A stretch of DNA of 64,000 nt, taken from assembly GCA_010015675.1 (NCBI GenBank), contig ML977029.1, forward strand, positions 246,218-310,217, in the 5' to 3' direction. Every line of letters begins with the position of its first letter. Position 1 is the stretch's first letter. Origin of the DNA: Byssothecium circinans. Lineage: Eukaryota > Ascomycota > Dothideomycetes > Pleosporales > Massarinaceae. Shown one piece after another: positions 21,912 through 33,826 of the stretch. Position numbers and translations under genes: made by a program. A model generated the notes under the pieces. That model was not told the origin of the DNA, searched no databases, and saw only the letters and a program-made list of their open reading frames with translations.

Positions 21912-22985
21912 ATGCGATCGGGATCCGCACCCGCTCTCGACAGCACCACCGACTCCTCGCACAGGACCAAGAGAAAATATCAGCCCCCGATCACGAGTTT
22001 CTTTGCCTACAGGGATCTGGATAGCGATAGCGACACCGACTCTGAAGGCTATCACAACAGCGAGCGGGGTCTGGGCCCGATTACCCGATCACAACACCAG
22101 CAAATTCACGCCACTGGCACTTCCCCGCCTGCGAGACGCACTCCACACCCACAAGACACTGTTGTTCCCAGTGTCCCCGGCCGCGTGCAGGCTGATTTAC
22201 TCAGTGTCGGGATGAGGGTCAGGAAGAGCGTGCCCGAGGGCTACAAGACTCACAAAACAATGGCGCTGCCGTCGATTCAAACCACACTCGCTATTTCAGG
22301 AAATGGGAACTCGACCACAACGACAATGACAACGACACAGTATAGTGTGAAGCCCCCGCAAGACGCCGTTCCAGATGATTATCAACATCAGAGGGAGTTG
22401 CTGCCGTTCTGCGGCTTACAGAAGATCGGTGGCTATGCAGAGCAACCAGTCACCAACGTGCATCTCTACGGCGGCACCTCAGCATCCGGCGAACGCGCTC
22501 TAAACTTCTTCCCACTCCCCGCCGAAGCCTTCACACAACCCTTCTCCTCGCAATCGTCCACCGACTCTTCGCTCTCGACCTCGTCGCTGCGACCGAACCC
22601 TACGAACCCATACAAACGCTCATGGGACGATGAGGATGACAAGCCGGTGAAACTGAACTCGGATTTCTTCTTCAAGGTCCCTGTTAAAGTCAGCGAGGAC
22701 GACGTCCCCGTATCACCACTATCAGAGACACCGCCGATGTCTATCCATAGCTTCCCACAAGCTGCCCTGCGACCCTTTGCGCAGCCCAGGACACGGCGGC
22801 AGGGCGCTGGCCGCGCAATGGATCTCGATGGCATGGTGGTGAAGGAGACTGATGTCGATATGGATCTCGAGAATGCGGACCGGGCTGAGGGACGGATACT
22901 CGTTGGCAGCCCAGGCGACTTTGGCGAAGCCGGGTTTCTGCAACCCTGGGCTGGGAATCGGGAGATCGATATGAGTGGCGTGTGA
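21912..22985 (+). CDS. ribonucleotide reductase inhibitor-domain protein (Spd1/Sml1-like)
   Basis: This is a single exon of 357 residues. The signature blocks KRKYQPPITSFF (near 21-32) and VGMRVRKSVPEGYKT (near 99-113) match the fungal RNR-inhibitor domain family, whose members restrain ribonucleotide reductase or retain its small subunit. A basic-acidic Ser-rich linker, the PYKRSWDDEDDKPVKL segment and the C-terminal FLQPW motif follow. An open frame extends to 21861 but starts there with GTG, so the first ATG at 21912 (MRSGSAPALD) is used. The family assignment rests on the two motifs remembered from the family. The biochemical role is inferred. Confidence 0.75.
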   Translation: MRSGSAPALDSTTDSSHRTKRKYQPPITSFFAYRDLDSDSDTDSEGYHNSERGLGPITRSQHQQIHATGTSPPARRTPHPQDTVVPSVPGRVQADLLSVGMRVRKSVPEGYKTHKTMALPSIQTTLAISGNGNSTTTTMTTTQYSVKPPQDAVPDDYQHQRELLPFCGLQKIGGYAEQPVTNVHLYGGTSASGERALNFFPLPAEAFTQPFSSQSSTDSSLSTSSLRPNPTNPYKRSWDDEDDKPVKLNSDFFFKVPVKVSEDDVPVSPLSETPPMSIHSFPQAALRPFAQPRTRRQGAGRAMDLDGMVVKETDVDMDLENADRAEGRILVGSPGDFGEAGFLQPWAGNREIDMSGV

Positions 22986-24629
22986 AGGACCAAACCGAAT
23001 GGTCTTGGTACGGATTCGAAAGACTATGAAGGGTGGGTAGGATGACTGGCGATGATGATGATGATGATGATGTTGATGACTAGTCTGCGCGGAACTGGAA
23101 TTCGTGGTGGTGGTGTGCTTACTTTCTTACGTTGTTTTGATATCCCCGCTTTTTGACTTTGGTCACTTTCTTTTTTCTTTCTTTTCCTTTGTCGGATACT
23201 TGCTCTCGGTCCGAATGACCGCACATTGCGTCACGCACGCACGCATACTCATTTCCTTTTCCAGCGATTTTGGCACCATGGCTACAGCGACGGTGTTCTC
23301 GTTTTTTCTCGAGCGAATGGATGGTGGATGGATGGCGTAGTCCGATTGAATGTGTATACCCTGCTTTTCCCTTCTTGTTCTTCACCTTCACCTTCTCCTT
23401 TACTTCCTTCATGTACGCTTTTCTTTCTGCTTCCAAGGGTTTCTAGATTGGAGCTTGATTTCTTTCGTCTCCTTCTGTACTGTTGTGTTGTGTTGTGTTC
23501 CTTTCCTGTTCCTGCTCTTGTTCATGTTCTTCAAGTGTGTATATCTAGATGGGATGGGATGGGATAGCGTATGCATATGAGGGTTGTAGATGGATAGCCG
23601 GGATTTGGGATTATGGGATTCTTTGGAATATACGAATTACTATACTTACTCGATGGATAACTATGTATGATACAACATACATGTTGTTTTTCTTCTTGGG
23701 TTCTGCATGTGGGGTGTTGGGTTTAAATGTGATTGCGTGGGGCTTGTGAAGGCGCGTTTTGCGCGCTTGGCTTGGGGGGTATGGGTTTTGTTTACATTTT
23801 TTAAGGTGGAGGCTGTGGGATTTGCTGGGCTGGGATATTTCCAGCGTGGTGAGGGTGTAAATGTTACCTGGTAGGTTGGTTAGAGAGACGGAGGACCTCT
23901 TAGGAGGAGGGTATGAGTACAGTATTCCAGCATCACAATCTCTTAACAGAGGCCCAAAAGCTACGATTCAACCAACCAGCACAAACGTATACGTTAAGCG
24001 GAGTAATCCTTTCCCTACGATAAGTGTATGTATTCTAGGAAAAATCAGGTAAGGATTAGTACCATGGGTGTTGGAATAGTATTCTGTAAATATTGCTGTA
24101 GATGGTGGAGTGATGCTTAGAAGATTGCCTTCCCGTTCCAACTTCTGTTTTCTCTCTTCTTATTAATTTTATTATAGGGCTCCGTAAACGTAAACGTAAA
24201 CGTAAACTTCACGATTTGCTTGATAAGGACGGTTTTAAGATTTCGATGGATTTATAATGAGGTTGTATCCTTTTAGGGGGACGCAGTGGTTCAGTTGCGA
24301 CGTAATTTAACTCGTAGGTTTCTCCCTCGAGACTCTCGGCGCGTATTAGAAGATAATGACCCAGTGTTTCCCATGCCCTTGCCAATCCACCTACCCAATT
24401 GTCTGCCTACCCATTGATGTATTCACATGAAGAACGTTTAGAAACAACAGTGCCACTCAAGTATCCACGGGTCGAACCTTCATCCTCCGCCCCAAGCTCT
24501 GCTATTCCATCCCGAACGCAAAGCAGGCAGGCGGGCCCGACCTCCCACGCAACCCTCCCGATCCCAACAGGCGACCCAAACCCATAACCCATCCACGCAA
24601 GCCCCATAAACAACCCCCCACCCTCCCGG
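22986..24629. other. intergenic with simple repeats, between convergent genes
   Basis: These 1.6 kb hold no gene I can support. Much of 23100-23540 is T/C-rich on the + strand, as in 3'UTR-type sequence. Simple repeats are (GAT)7 at about 23051-23072 and CGTAAA x4 at 24183-24207. GGATG runs occur near 23550. Confidence 0.6.
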
Positions 24630-26270
24630 CTACTTCCCATACCCCGCGACGCCCATAAACGGACTCCTCGCCCTAATCCTCGCCCCAAACCGCCACAGCA
24701 CCAGGGGCACGCAACTCAGCGCCAACGCGACAAACCCCAGCAGCGACCCCGCCCACCTCAGCCCCAACGCACGATACATACTCTGCGCAGCGAGCGGCAT
24801 CAGCGCGGCGAAGACGTTCTCCAGGAACGCGATCCCCGCGATCGCGCTCGCCGCATACCGGGCGTAGCTGTCGAGGATATAAGTCGTCACGGCCGTGGTG
24901 GCGCAGAACATGCCGAAGCCGACGAACAGCAGCGCCGTGCTGGGGACCAGCCAGTGCAGTGCCGGCGACGACGTCCATGCGAACCAGAACAGCCCGCCGC
25001 TGAGCCCGAGGAAGGACGCGGGGATGCTGAGGTAGAGACGCGCTTCTGGGATCGGGGAGTGCGGGGTTTCGAGATTGCGGGACGCGGAGGCGAAGTAGAG
25101 AGTGTCGTTGTAGAGGGAGGCGAGGAGGCCGAGGGTTTCGCCCACCACGATGGCGCTTTGGATCAGCCCTGTGTTGTAGAAGGTCCAGGCGTAGAGCGTG
25201 GTGTAGACTTGTGGCAGGGATTGCGTGAAGGTGAAGGCTGTGCCGATGCAGAAGGCGGACCAGAGGCCGAAGGAGAGGACGACGGCTTCGGTAGCGAGCA
25301 TGCGCGTTGGGCGGAGGAGGGTTTCGCGGAGGATGGTGCGGAGGTTTGGGGGTGGAGGGGAGGGGGCGGCGGGGATGGTGGGTTGGCGGGTGGCGAGGTG
25401 GAGGTGGTGTGCGCGTTGGGCGAGGAGGACGTCCGGGCGGACTTCTGGGAGGAGGAGGTAGAGGGGTGGGAGGAGGGTGGTGTAGAAGATTATTTGGGAG
25501 AGGAAGATCCTGTATTATCAGTTAGAGAGAGGGTTAGCGAGGACGGTGGAGGAACGTACCAGCGCCAGGAAGTGTATTGGACGATTGCACTGCCAATCAC
25601 CGGGCCCATGCTTAGTCCTGCTAACAAGCCCCAGATGTACAATGAAGTGCTGAAGCTCTTGGCTCGTCCTTCTCTCCAGATATCGCTTACGATTCCACTG
25701 GTGATGTTGGCTAGGATACCAGAACAGCCACCTGTGATGATGCGTGTTATGATCAGTGTAGCGAAGTTTTGCGCGAGGGCTTGGGGGATAATCATTATGA
25801 TCATTGTTGCGTAGATGATCTGTTATTAGTTAGTCTCGTATGCAAACCCATCCTTTCCACTAACATGAGAAAGAAGAGAAAAGGCATACCAAGTAACTCC
25901 ACCGCACGCCAAATCCCTCCATGAGCGGCAACCCCAGTAACGGCGCCGCAGCACCGCCTAGGTTCCATGACAACACGGGCCAATACGAGTGTGGGAACTC
26001 TTCGTCACTGATATGAAAGCTGTCGTTGATTTGTTCCGCCGCGCTCGTCATGGCTGTCCCGTTGATCTCAACGACGAAGGTCATGAAGCATGCTAGAAGC
26101 GTGACTCGCCATTTCTTGAGCTGTGGCCAGTTGAAGGGATTTGAGGGATCGTCTAGACCGTCCCAATCAATTAACTTTTCTTCTAATGCCGGTTGGAGGT
26201 TTGCATGTCCAGAAGACGAGGAGTGCGGGAGTTGATCGGGAGGAGGGGCCACTTCGGGATCGTTGGGCAT
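24630..26270 (-). CDS. MFS transporter, DHA1 family (polyamine/drug exporter type)
   Basis: Three exons (26270-25890, 25819-25560, 25509-24630; introns 70 and 50 nt) give 506 residues. A cytosolic N-terminus with DWDGLDDPSNPFNWP precedes the first helix, the usual lead-in for fungal DHA1 proteins of the Tpo/Flu1 group. Twelve hydrophobic segments can be traced, with GGCSGILANITSGIVSDIW and WGLLAGLSMGPVIGSAIVQY for the motif A/C region, and RPTRMLATEAVVLSFGLW at the start of the second half. The stop at 24630 follows a short basic tail. Substrate cannot be read from sequence. No biosynthetic genes flank it. Confidence 0.88.
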
Positions 26271-27521
26271 GGTGACGGTTGCTATATGATGATGCTATTT
26301 GTTGAGCATCAACAAAGGTCTCCGATTTTTAGGGAAGGCAGCGATGGAAATGGTGTGACTGTCGGTGGTGCGATCACGTAACTCTTAGCGTAGAGGCGGA
26401 GTGTTGAAAGTCAGGCCAAACAGAGAGTTCGGCTACGATCGGTTTGGGGCTTACACTGTCGTCCTTAGGTGACAGTTTGGGACTGAAAGAGGCAATATTC
26501 CCGCCGTGGCAGTGAGGTCGTGATTGTGTTTGTTTGTCATTGACTAAACATAAGTTTTCTCCACGTATCGATCGGATTCCTAGAGCCCATACTATCTCTT
26601 TCTTTCTGTAAAGCAAAGTCTTGGGAAGTTACGCGCCAGCAGGTACTACGGCACAGCAAGCACACATAATCTGTAAGCAATTGCGACGCCGCGTGTCGCT
26701 ACTCAAAAAGGCCGTGGATATGGATGTGCTAACGTTATGTGTGCTGTAGAGGAAAGTGCCGAAAAGATCGTGAAAGACCCAGATCCAGATCTGTGAAAGA
26801 AGCACCTACCCACGGCATCGGGTCGCCATGACGCCGTTTGGTCACCGCTTCTTTGACGGCTCCGATCGTGGAAGTAACCGACATCATTCATGAAAATATG
26901 TGAACAGCAATTGACTAAACAGAATGACTTTGTTGCTGGCTAGGGCGCGTGAGTACGTAAGAGAAATGTGAGGAACAGAAGCGCCGAGGGTGCCGGACTA
27001 ACCCTTACTGGTATAGTGCATTCCCTGTTCGTACTTCAAAGCGTCAATGGGTGTACTTACACGCAGTATCGCATTGTATCGAACAGGAGGTAGGATACTA
27101 AGAATATGGATAGCGGATGATAATCATTTCCGTAGAAGAAATATTCGCTTTTTGCTTAACATGAACGGGGACCATTCTCTCCTTCATCACTGGTTGCTAT
27201 TGGAATGCGTAGGAGTATATTCGGAGGTGCACTTCGATCGTAAGGGAGAGGAGTGTGGCTTGCGAGGGTTTTAGTATCTATATTACCGTCAGACTCCATG
27301 TATGCGGTCTTTGCCCAGAAATTTCCCTGCCGATGAAGAAGTGAGAAACAGCCGTGTCGTCACGGTGGGAATGACGTATCGGAAGTTGTGCAACCGTTAC
27401 ACAAGCCCACATTTTCCAGGCAGCGGGCGGTAAGGAATGTTGAGACTGATCGATTCAAGCGTATAAAGATGGAACAGCAGGGACATAGAGGTAGAAGGCA
27501 TGATGATGCCTTCCATCAGCC
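26271..27521. other. divergent promoter region, MFS exporter / 2EXR protein
   Basis: These 1.25 kb lie between two divergently transcribed genes. I find no additional gene, repeat or RNA. Confidence 0.55.
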
Positions 27522-28430
27522 ATGGCCACCCCATCAGCCTCACTCCAAGCCCATCTCCGCTCGCAAACATTCCCCATCCGAAGCCCGCTTCAATTATTAC
27601 GTCCGCCATGCCCACTCCTGAAACTTCCAGCAGAAATCCGACTACGCATCTACGAATACTCTTTCGCTGGTACTGCTTCGGTTCGTAGTCGATTAGCACT
27701 CCCAATCGTCTGCAGGCAGATCTACAATGAGAGTCACAAGCTCGCCCTAGCCAGTCCCATGAGCTTCGGCAGCGCACCACACTTCATCGATTTCTGGCGT
27801 CGAAACGAGCCAGAATCGAGAGCGCATATACGACACATCCAGGTCCGCATTACAAACCCGTGTCAAATTTATCGCGCTGCGGAAGAGTTGCAAGCCAAAT
27901 GCGCAGAAATCCCCGGAGAGTGTCGTGGACTGAGACTGGAGACGTTGACCCTTGCGACCTATTGCGACTTGGAACTCTTTTGCTGGCTACTGGCGGGGAC
28001 AACAGAGTTGGAGACGATTAAGACTATGAGACTGGTCGACAGAATTGATGAAATTCGTATTAGGGATCCATTTAAGAAGAACATCTACCATCTCGTTGGC
28101 ATCTTCAAGGGTTTGCAGGGAGCAGCTCAAGAGGAATGGGGCCGTATGCCGTGGATGGCCGGGTTCTATGAGGAAGTTGACTATACGGGAAAGGATTTTG
28201 TTGGGTGTCGGTTCGTAAGGAAGGAAGTCCTGCCGAGGGTTTTGGGCTTGGGTTTGACTGAAGATGTTGACGAAACGGATCTGGAGCGGTTGTTTGTTGA
28301 GCGGTCGCAAAGTGTGTTGGACAAGGTGGAGATCCCGAAGTTTCATCAGGTTTTGAGGCGAGGAGTGCCAACTCTTGTGTTCCATGATAGAGATAACGAT
28401 AGAATATTCGAGCTTCGTGGTATCCGCTGA
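27522..28430 (+). CDS. F-box-like / 2EXR-type protein of unknown function
   Basis: A single exon encodes 302 residues. LLKLPAEIRLRIYEYSF near residues 32-48 is the opening of the short F-box-like (2EXR) domain very common in large fungal families. LPIVCRQIYNES follows as the usual second motif. The rest has no motif that I know. Members of this family are numerous and lineage-expanded, and their partners are unknown. The ATG at 27522 lies 30 codons before the domain, a normal spacing. Confidence 0.7.
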   Translation: MATPSASLQAHLRSQTFPIRSPLQLLRPPCPLLKLPAEIRLRIYEYSFAGTASVRSRLALPIVCRQIYNESHKLALASPMSFGSAPHFIDFWRRNEPESRAHIRHIQVRITNPCQIYRAAEELQAKCAEIPGECRGLRLETLTLATYCDLELFCWLLAGTTELETIKTMRLVDRIDEIRIRDPFKKNIYHLVGIFKGLQGAAQEEWGRMPWMAGFYEEVDYTGKDFVGCRFVRKEVLPRVLGLGLTEDVDETDLERLFVERSQSVLDKVEIPKFHQVLRRGVPTLVFHDRDNDRIFELRGIR

Positions 28431-29039
28431 GCTTGCAATGGCCTTTGCTGTTGGTGTTTTGAGCTGATTGAACCGCCAAGCGTAGAGTGGTAACCTCAGC
28501 TCCGCAAAGTTGTCTGATAAGTTCTGCACGTCATTATTTTGTGGGTATATAGTGGATATACGATCGCTTTGTGACTATCTCTTTGCCTGTGGTGCCTGCG
28601 ATGTGAATGTTGACTCTTGCGCTGTGGTGGAAGAAACCGGCGGACAGGAGCTGTTAGGATCGCCGCCAAAAGTCTGGTAGAGGAGCTTTCTATAGTATCT
28701 TGTAGGGCAGCATCGATCTTCTCTTTGGCCTGAATGCTCATTTCCCCCCATAGGAGGTGGTGTAGGCAGCGCAGAGTGAGTCTGAGGCTTCGGATTATTT
28801 GCGGCGCTACTCCTTCCCGTTCGGAGCGAGACGGCGATCTCAGGGATGCCATCATCCCACGGCTTTCACGCCGCACAGATGTTTGTACCCATGTGTTCGT
28901 ACGATTTTTGCAGCGTCTGTTCCCCGATGGCATCCATAATTTTTCATTCTATCCATCGAGAGACTTGTTGTCTCAACTTATCGCGCCGACCCCTGAGTTC
29001 TGGCAAAGTTCGCGGCAACACCACCACCTCTCAACGATC
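28431..29039. other. intergenic, promoter of the Ldh2-family gene
   Basis: An open frame from 28734 continues in phase into the next gene, but its residues before 29040 lack coding character. A 145-codon antisense frame (28496-28933) is also not convincing. I see no RNA gene. Confidence 0.55.
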
Positions 29040-30128
29040 ATGGCCGAACAGCAATTGCTGAACGTCAATGCGGCAGATGCAATAACTTTCGTTGAAAATG
29101 TCCTCACCAGCAATGGCGTCCCCAAAAATAACGCAACCATCGTCGCGCAATGCCTCGTCGAAGCAGACCTCCGCGGTGTAGATACGCATGGCATCAACCG
29201 TATCCCAAGCTACATTGCGCGTATACGGGAAGGCGTCCTCGACCCCAAAGCCTCGCCGACTGTCCGCCATATCTCGCCCGTCGTCGCTCAGGTGGACGGA
29301 CACAATGCATTTGGGTTCGTCGCGGCGCATATGGCCATGGAGGCGGCGATAAATATGGCAGATGCCATGCCGGGGATCGGACTGGTGTCGGTAAAGAACT
29401 CGAACCATTTCGGCATGTCGGCCTGGCTGGTGCAGCAGGCCATCGATGCGGGCATGATGAGTCTGGTCTTCACCAATTCCTCGCCTGCGCTGCCTGTGTG
29501 GGGAGCCAAGTCCAAGCTCATGGGAGTGTCGCCCATCGCGTGCGGAGCCCCGGCTGGGAAGACTCCACCGTTTATCATGGATATGGCACCAAGTGTTGCC
29601 GCGCGGGGGAAGGTGTACAAGGCGCTACGCAGGGGAGAGAAGATACCCGACGGTTGGGCGTTGGACAAGGATGGCAAGCCGACAGACGATCCCGCAAAGG
29701 CGCTGGAAGGCGTTATGCTGCCGATGGGCGGGCCTAAAGGCTCTGCACTGTCAATCATGATGGACGTCTTCTCCGGCGTGCTATCAGGCAGTGCCTTCGC
29801 CGGCCACGTGACGAATCCCTACGATCCCTCGAAGCCTGCGAACGTTGGCCACTTCATTGTGGTGATCCGGCCAGACCTGTTCATGAGCATCGAGCAATTC
29901 AAAAAGCGCATGGATTATCTCTACGAGCGCGTTGTGGGGTCTGAGAAAATGGACGGCGTGGAGCGCATCTACTTCCCGGGGGAAATTGAACAGCTAACCA
30001 AGGAGAAGCGCTTAAAGCACGGCATCCCGCTCGTCGATGCCGAGGTTCGGGCACTCAACGACGAAGCGAAAAAGGTTGGAGCTGCGAGCATCAAGGCCTC
30101 ACCGCCTGCAGTGTCTTCACGTCTGTAG
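29040..30128 (+). CDS. malate/L-lactate dehydrogenase family (Ldh2) oxidoreductase
   Basis: This is a single exon of 362 residues, the usual family length (330-370). The start MAEQQLLNVNAADAITFVEN was chosen because alignable sequence begins there. Diagnostic blocks are ADLRGVDTHGINRIPSY (catalytic His near residue 50), VKNSNHFGMSAWLVQQA near 120, and GPKGSALSIMMDVFSGVLSG in the second half. The family uses NAD(P)H to reduce 2-oxo acids or related imines (malate, ureidoglycolate, diketogulonate, piperideine-2-carboxylate). The substrate cannot be told from motifs. It is followed by a quinate/sugar-type transporter in the same orientation, which may hint at a shared catabolic role. Confidence 0.88.
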   Translation: MAEQQLLNVNAADAITFVENVLTSNGVPKNNATIVAQCLVEADLRGVDTHGINRIPSYIARIREGVLDPKASPTVRHISPVVAQVDGHNAFGFVAAHMAMEAAINMADAMPGIGLVSVKNSNHFGMSAWLVQQAIDAGMMSLVFTNSSPALPVWGAKSKLMGVSPIACGAPAGKTPPFIMDMAPSVAARGKVYKALRRGEKIPDGWALDKDGKPTDDPAKALEGVMLPMGGPKGSALSIMMDVFSGVLSGSAFAGHVTNPYDPSKPANVGHFIVVIRPDLFMSIEQFKKRMDYLYERVVGSEKMDGVERIYFPGEIEQLTKEKRLKHGIPLVDAEVRALNDEAKKVGAASIKASPPAVSSRL

Positions 30129-31013
30129 ACTGAAATCAGACCATTTTCATTCGCCAAGTCGCCCGGTATACCCTTTCACGATGAACTTCCGCGGTAGCTG
30201 CTCTTGGGACGTTCTTAGAACACTTGGAGACGAAATATCGATAGTCTAGTTTTGTGAATCGACCCTGTACTACGCGCCCCCGAAGTCAGTATCCGTCACG
30301 TGAAGCCCTCGCAAAATAGCGGTTCAATCAGAGCTTATAGATGTCGAGGTTCTGTCATGTGACGGACACTGGTCTCAGGGGCGGGTAGAGAGTCTAGAGA
30401 CACTGTCGGCCGAAGGTCCCGGCCGGTCACTCTCGTGAGTTTGCGGGCTTTCGAAGAGCGAAAAACGCGAAGCATGCGGGGCCATGGCGCCGGTGCGCTG
30501 CCAAATCTGACCCCGGATAGATGATAGATCTGACCTATCAAGACTCTCGGTTTCCAGCAAACTCTGCTTGGTTCCGGGGTCAAGCTCCACAAGTGCACGT
30601 CCCGAGAAAGCTTCCCCACACTTGGATGCGCCATCGCTGGGCATTGTAACATTGCCGTCAAACCACAACTTGGGACGTGGTAATCGGCCAGTAAAAGGCG
30701 GACGGGTCGCGAAAAGACGGGTTGTTTGCCTCGTAACACGGAGAGCATCGTACCAATCCTTGCCGGTATCTGCGTGCAACTACCTACTTCGCACTGGTCA
30801 GATGCCGATCAACCTGGGGTAGGTGGTAGTAGGACGGGGACAGATCAAGACCATGGGGTATATGTAGGTCGTGCCGGTGCGCCTTTCAATGTGGTCTAGA
30901 AGGTTGTGCGTCCTATTTCTCGCAGTCGCTGGCAACGTCTCCTTTCTTTGGCTTCCATTGTTTCACCCACTACCATCTGTACTTTTCCCGCGTTTCTACA
31001 CACTGCAATCACC
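30129..31013. other. intergenic, promoter of the sugar/quinate transporter
   Basis: Two overlapping antisense frames of about 135 codons (30335-30779) are GC-driven and not convincing. The E-box inverted pair at 30292-30366 is listed separately. Confidence 0.55.
30292..30366. promoter_or_regulatory. inverted pair of E-box-like 12-mers
   Basis: TCCGTCACGTGA (30292-30303) and TCATGTGACGGA (30355-30366) are reverse complements at 11 of 12 positions. The first contains the bHLH core CACGTG. They lie 160 bp after the Ldh2 stop and 650 bp before the transporter ATG, so they could serve the transporter. This is inferred from sequence symmetry only. Confidence 0.35.
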
Positions 31014-32941
31014 ATGTGGAATCCCTGGCGCGAGAACTTGAAGGAGACACCCAAGGAGGCTCTGAATGGGCGGCTGTGGTATGGTGTCTTTGGTAAGAAA
31101 CCCTAACAATATGCAGTACCTAGACATGTCCATTCTCTGACTTTCTTTTCTAGTCTTTGGCCTGATGGGTGCTGCCCGAGGCATTGACGAAGGTCTCATC
31201 GGCACTACCGCAGAGCTCGAGCCGTTTATCAAGAAGTTCGGCCTCGACGACCCTTCGAAATCGGACAAGCAGATCGCCGACCTACTTTCGAACATCACTT
31301 CAATGGTTCAGATGGGCTCCATACTTGGCGCTCTCGTCGCTTTCTTCCTGTGTGACAAGATCGGCCGTATTTGGTCTACCCGGTTCCTGTGTCTTCTTTG
31401 GATGGGCGGAATCTCCATCTTTCTAGGTAGTGCGGCGACTGGCAACATCGGGATGGTTTACGCTGGTCGCTTCATTGCGGGTATTGGAATCGGTCAGACT
31501 ACTGTCGTCGCTCCTACGTATTTGGCGGAAACGGCGCCTAGGGCTATCCGTGGCCTTTGCGTGTGCGCTTTTGCCGGTGCAGTTTACGTGTAAGTGCATT
31601 TCTACTATCATTGTATGAAAGCCCACATGCTGACTAAGACAGTGGAATTATGCTTGCATACTTTGCTTCTTGGGGTTCTTCCATCCACATCTCCTCCGAG
31701 ACGGATGCCCAATGGCTCGTTCCAAATAGCATGCACCTCATGTTCGCCGGCATCATCCTCAGTCTCTCTTTCTTCAGTAAAGAGTCGCCTCGTTGGCTCA
31801 TCAAGGTCGGACGACACGAAGAAGCTCTCGAGGTTCTCTCTCAACTGCGCCATTTGCCGCCGGACCATACCTATGTCACTTCGGAAATCGTCGACATCAA
31901 CGACCAGCTGAACCGCGAGCGTGAGGCCACTATGGGCACCAGTTGGCTCGGACCCGTCCGTGAACTGTTCTCGAGCAAAGCGAACTTGTACCGCATTCAG
32001 CTCAGTGTTATGTCGCAGCTGCTCTCCCAGTGGTCCGGCGCGAACAGCATCACCATCTACGCTCCCCAGTACTTTGCCATGATGTAAGTCCCTACACACT
32101 CCCCTCACCACAAGAAAAAATCCGTCTTACTAACCCACAACAGGGGCACCACCGGCCAACGCGAAAAGCTCTTCGCAACCGCCATCTTCGGCCTCGTGAA
32201 ATTCATCTCCTCGATCCTCTGCGCCTTCTTCCTAATCGACTTCATCGGCCGCAAGCGCGCCCTCTCGACGGGCATCACCATCCAGCTCACCTCCATGCTC
32301 TACATGGCCATCTTCCTACTCATCGACACGGGCGTCTCCGACAAATCCATCCCGCAGACGTCGAGCCAGAAACACGCCGCCATGGGCGCCATCGTCATGA
32401 TATACTTCAGCGGCTTCGGCTGGGCGCTGGGATGGAATTCGCTGCAGTATCTGATCAATTCGGAGATTTATCCGCTGCGGCTGCGGGCGCTCGGGGGCAG
32501 CTTCGCTATGGCGTTTCATTTTGTTAATCAGTATGGGAATTCCAAGGTATGTCTCTTTCTCTCTTCCTCCCTTCCATCCCTCTTTCTCCTTCCCCTTCCC
32601 CCACAAAAACCACAACTCAACACAACATAACTAACCCCCCACAGGCGGTCCCCCTAATGTTCATCTCCATGACCCACGGCGGCACCATGCTCTTCTTCTC
32701 CGTCGTCACCTCCATCGGCCTCGTATGGGTGTGGTTCTTCCTCCCCGAGACCACGGGCAAGAGCCTCGAGGCGCTCGACGAGATCTTTAATCTCCCCTGG
32801 CATCTTATCGGCAGGAAGGGCGCGGCGCTTACGAAGGGGAGCGGCGCTATGTCCGAGGTGCTGGATACGGCGGGGGAGAAGAGTGTTAGGGTGCAGATGG
32901 AGGAGGAGGGCGCGGGGCGTGCGGCGGAGAGGCGGGGGTAG
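31014..32941 (+). CDS. MFS sugar/quinate-type transporter
   Basis: Five exons (31014-31092, 31154-31589, 31643-32083, 32144-32546, 32645-32941; introns 53-98 nt) give 551 residues. Sugar-porter signatures are visible: GRFIAGIGIGQTTVVAPTYL with AETAPRAIRG after TM4, KESPRWLIKVGR ending the first half, DFIGRKRAL in the second half, and FFLPETTGKSLEALDEIF at the C-terminus. The start MWNPWRENLKETP and the segment FGLMGAARGIDEG resemble the fungal quinate permease (QutD-like) branch, but transport of another sugar acid is equally possible. Charged residues dominate the last 40 positions. Confidence 0.88.
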
Positions 32942-33826
32942 AGTGTTGGGTGCAGTGAGGGAACGGGGGAAAGAGGGGAAGAGGGAAAGAGGAGGGGAGG
33001 TCTGGGGTAAGAGCGACGAGGTTATGTTATATTCCGACTACCCTGGGAAAATAGAAGGTACCGAGATAGATAGATACATCAACGACGCAATGAATTGAAA
33101 TTGAATTTCACCTGAAACGTTGTCTTCCTTTCTGAACTATCAAGTTGAAACAGCGCAGGAGCCGTCGAGACAACTGTAGATTTGGAAGTCTCGAGTCTAC
33201 TACTTCATTACCAGCTAGAGAGGATACATCATTGGAGGCGGGGTGGACAGACTCGATTCATCCATCCATCGATTCCAACCAACTCTCATTCTTTACACTA
33301 TACTATACATACTTTGTTAAACTAACTCCACCAAAGGTTTTCTTTTCTTTTTCCACAACGATAGATGTAATTACTCTCCACCTCGCAGCTTCAAAAGGAA
33401 AGCTACGCGTTACAAGTGTTACAAGTTCAGTTCTCTCTTACATACATACATATCTTCCACCCATCCATCCATCCTACTAGTTTGAAAAATCACGGGACGG
33501 TGTCTCTAGACACAACATGATCACGATTCACCGAAACAACCAAAAAAAAAGCACTCTTTTTAAAATATAATATAGTTAGACGCATTCCTATTATCGCTAC
33601 ATACACTCACTCAGTCATTTTCCATCCAATAACGCCTGTCCAGCGAGCGGCAATCGCCTGGTGTGATATTCATAACTCATGACTCATGCCCCCATGTACA
33701 AGAAAAGAGCTAGAAAATGCAAAGGGAAAAGGAACCCATAAAACGCCATGCAGAAAGAAACACTGAACAACCACTCGCTCACCCATCTCCTCCCCTCCCC
33801 TCCCTAAACTACCAACCTCCACCCAT
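32942..33826. other. intergenic between convergent transporter and HSP104
   Basis: This is the shared 3' flank of two convergent genes. It is AT-rich around 33280-33620 with short CATC and TACA repeats. No gene is visible. Confidence 0.6.

Noticed and set aside
24954..25814. 286-codon forward open frame across the MFS gene
   Set aside because: It is the antisense shadow of a well-supported transporter with C-ending codons. Its Gly/Glu/Val-rich composition (for example GGEVEVVCALGEEDV) is the usual by-product.
30335..30779. Two overlapping reverse frames of about 135 codons
   Set aside because: They overlap in different frames in GC-rich DNA, have no recognisable domain, and lack a promoter or intron context.
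24954..32941. Secondary-metabolite gene cluster (two MFS genes plus an oxidoreductase)
   Set aside because: There is no PKS, NRPS, terpene synthase, P450 or pathway regulator nearby. The genes are in mixed orientation with ordinary spacing.
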